From Neocallimastix lanati (nom. inval.) (Eukaryota > Neocallimastigomycota > Neocallimastigomycetes > Neocallimastigales > Neocallimastigaceae), in the NCBI GenBank assembly GCA_016946835.1, contig JACVTC010000697.1, forward strand, positions 1 to 11,570: a stretch of 11,570 nucleotides of DNA, written 5' to 3'. The translations under genes and the position numbers were made by a program. The notes under the pieces are model-generated. The model did not search any database. It was not told the DNA's origin and worked only from the letters and a program-made list of their open reading frames with translations. This document shows, in pieces, positions 11,340-11,570 of this stretch; positions within the stretch are counted from its first letter, which is position 1; each line of letters opens with the position of its first letter.

Positions 11340-11570
11340 TAAATTTATGTTTAAATTATATGATATTATATTAGAAATTAATAATAATAAAAAAGAAAAA
11401 AAAATTCACTATTAAATATTTGTACTTTAAAGTAATTAAGACAATTTATTATTATTATTATTTTTTTTTTTTTTTATTTTTATTTTTATTTTATTTTATT
11501 TTTTTTATTACAAAATCATGTTAATTGAAGAGTATTTTTTTAAACCATTTTTATTTTATTTTATGCTTTT
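11340..11570. other. AT-rich DNA to the window end
   Basis: Nothing coding is recognised. It contains AAT repeats and T-rich tracts (T15 at 11461-11475, then TTTTA/TTTTTA units). Confidence 0.6.

Overview
The window is nuclear DNA from a very AT-rich, intron-containing eukaryote. It carries two conserved single-copy housekeeping genes, both on the minus strand, in the lower half. About 5.5 kb with no recognisable gene fills the upper half. The two proteins read most like fungal sequences: the phosphatase has fungal-type segments such as [11 protein letters not shown] and [14 protein letters not shown]. Base composition is extreme, with almost nothing but A and T between genes, many A or T homopolymers of 18 to 36 bases, and short AT-rich introns. 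That combination suggests an anaerobic gut fungus (Neocallimastigomycota). Dictyostelium-like amoebae share the composition but fit the protein signatures less well. The assignment is inference.

Layout. Positions 1-2215 (minus) hold the first three exons of the largest subunit of RNA polymerase I (RPA190/POLR1A type). The gene starts at 2215 and runs off the window at base 1, just after the catalytic DFDGD loop, so 622 residues are visible. Positions 2216-4098 are intergenic and hold homopolymers and small repeats. Positions 4099-5999 (minus) hold a complete six-exon gene for the catalytic subunit of protein phosphatase 2A, 311 residues, ending in the PP2A tail TPDYFL. All seven introns seen are GT-AG, 135-230 bases long. 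The two genes have no direct functional link. They lie head to tail, each with its own upstream poly(dT)/TA tract.

Positions 6000-9569 show no gene, RNA gene or recognisable element, only homopolymers, microsatellites and weak hairpins. From 9570 to about 11345 the sequence is structured. A roughly 376-base repeat occurs twice in direct orientation (9570-9945 and 10862-11241), and each copy carries a 19-bp inverted repeat whose two arms differ in length together between the copies. Each copy is followed by a GC-richer block built from the words GCCACAT and GAAATGC (10313-10394 and 11310-11339). Copy 1 has about 330 extra bases bounded by perfect 15-bp inverted repeats, and copy 2 lies between a separate 23-bp inverted repeat pair. 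This looks like an uncharacterised non-autonomous element family, possibly with nested insertion. No protein is encoded there and I do not recognise the family. I found no sign of a novel multi-gene system.
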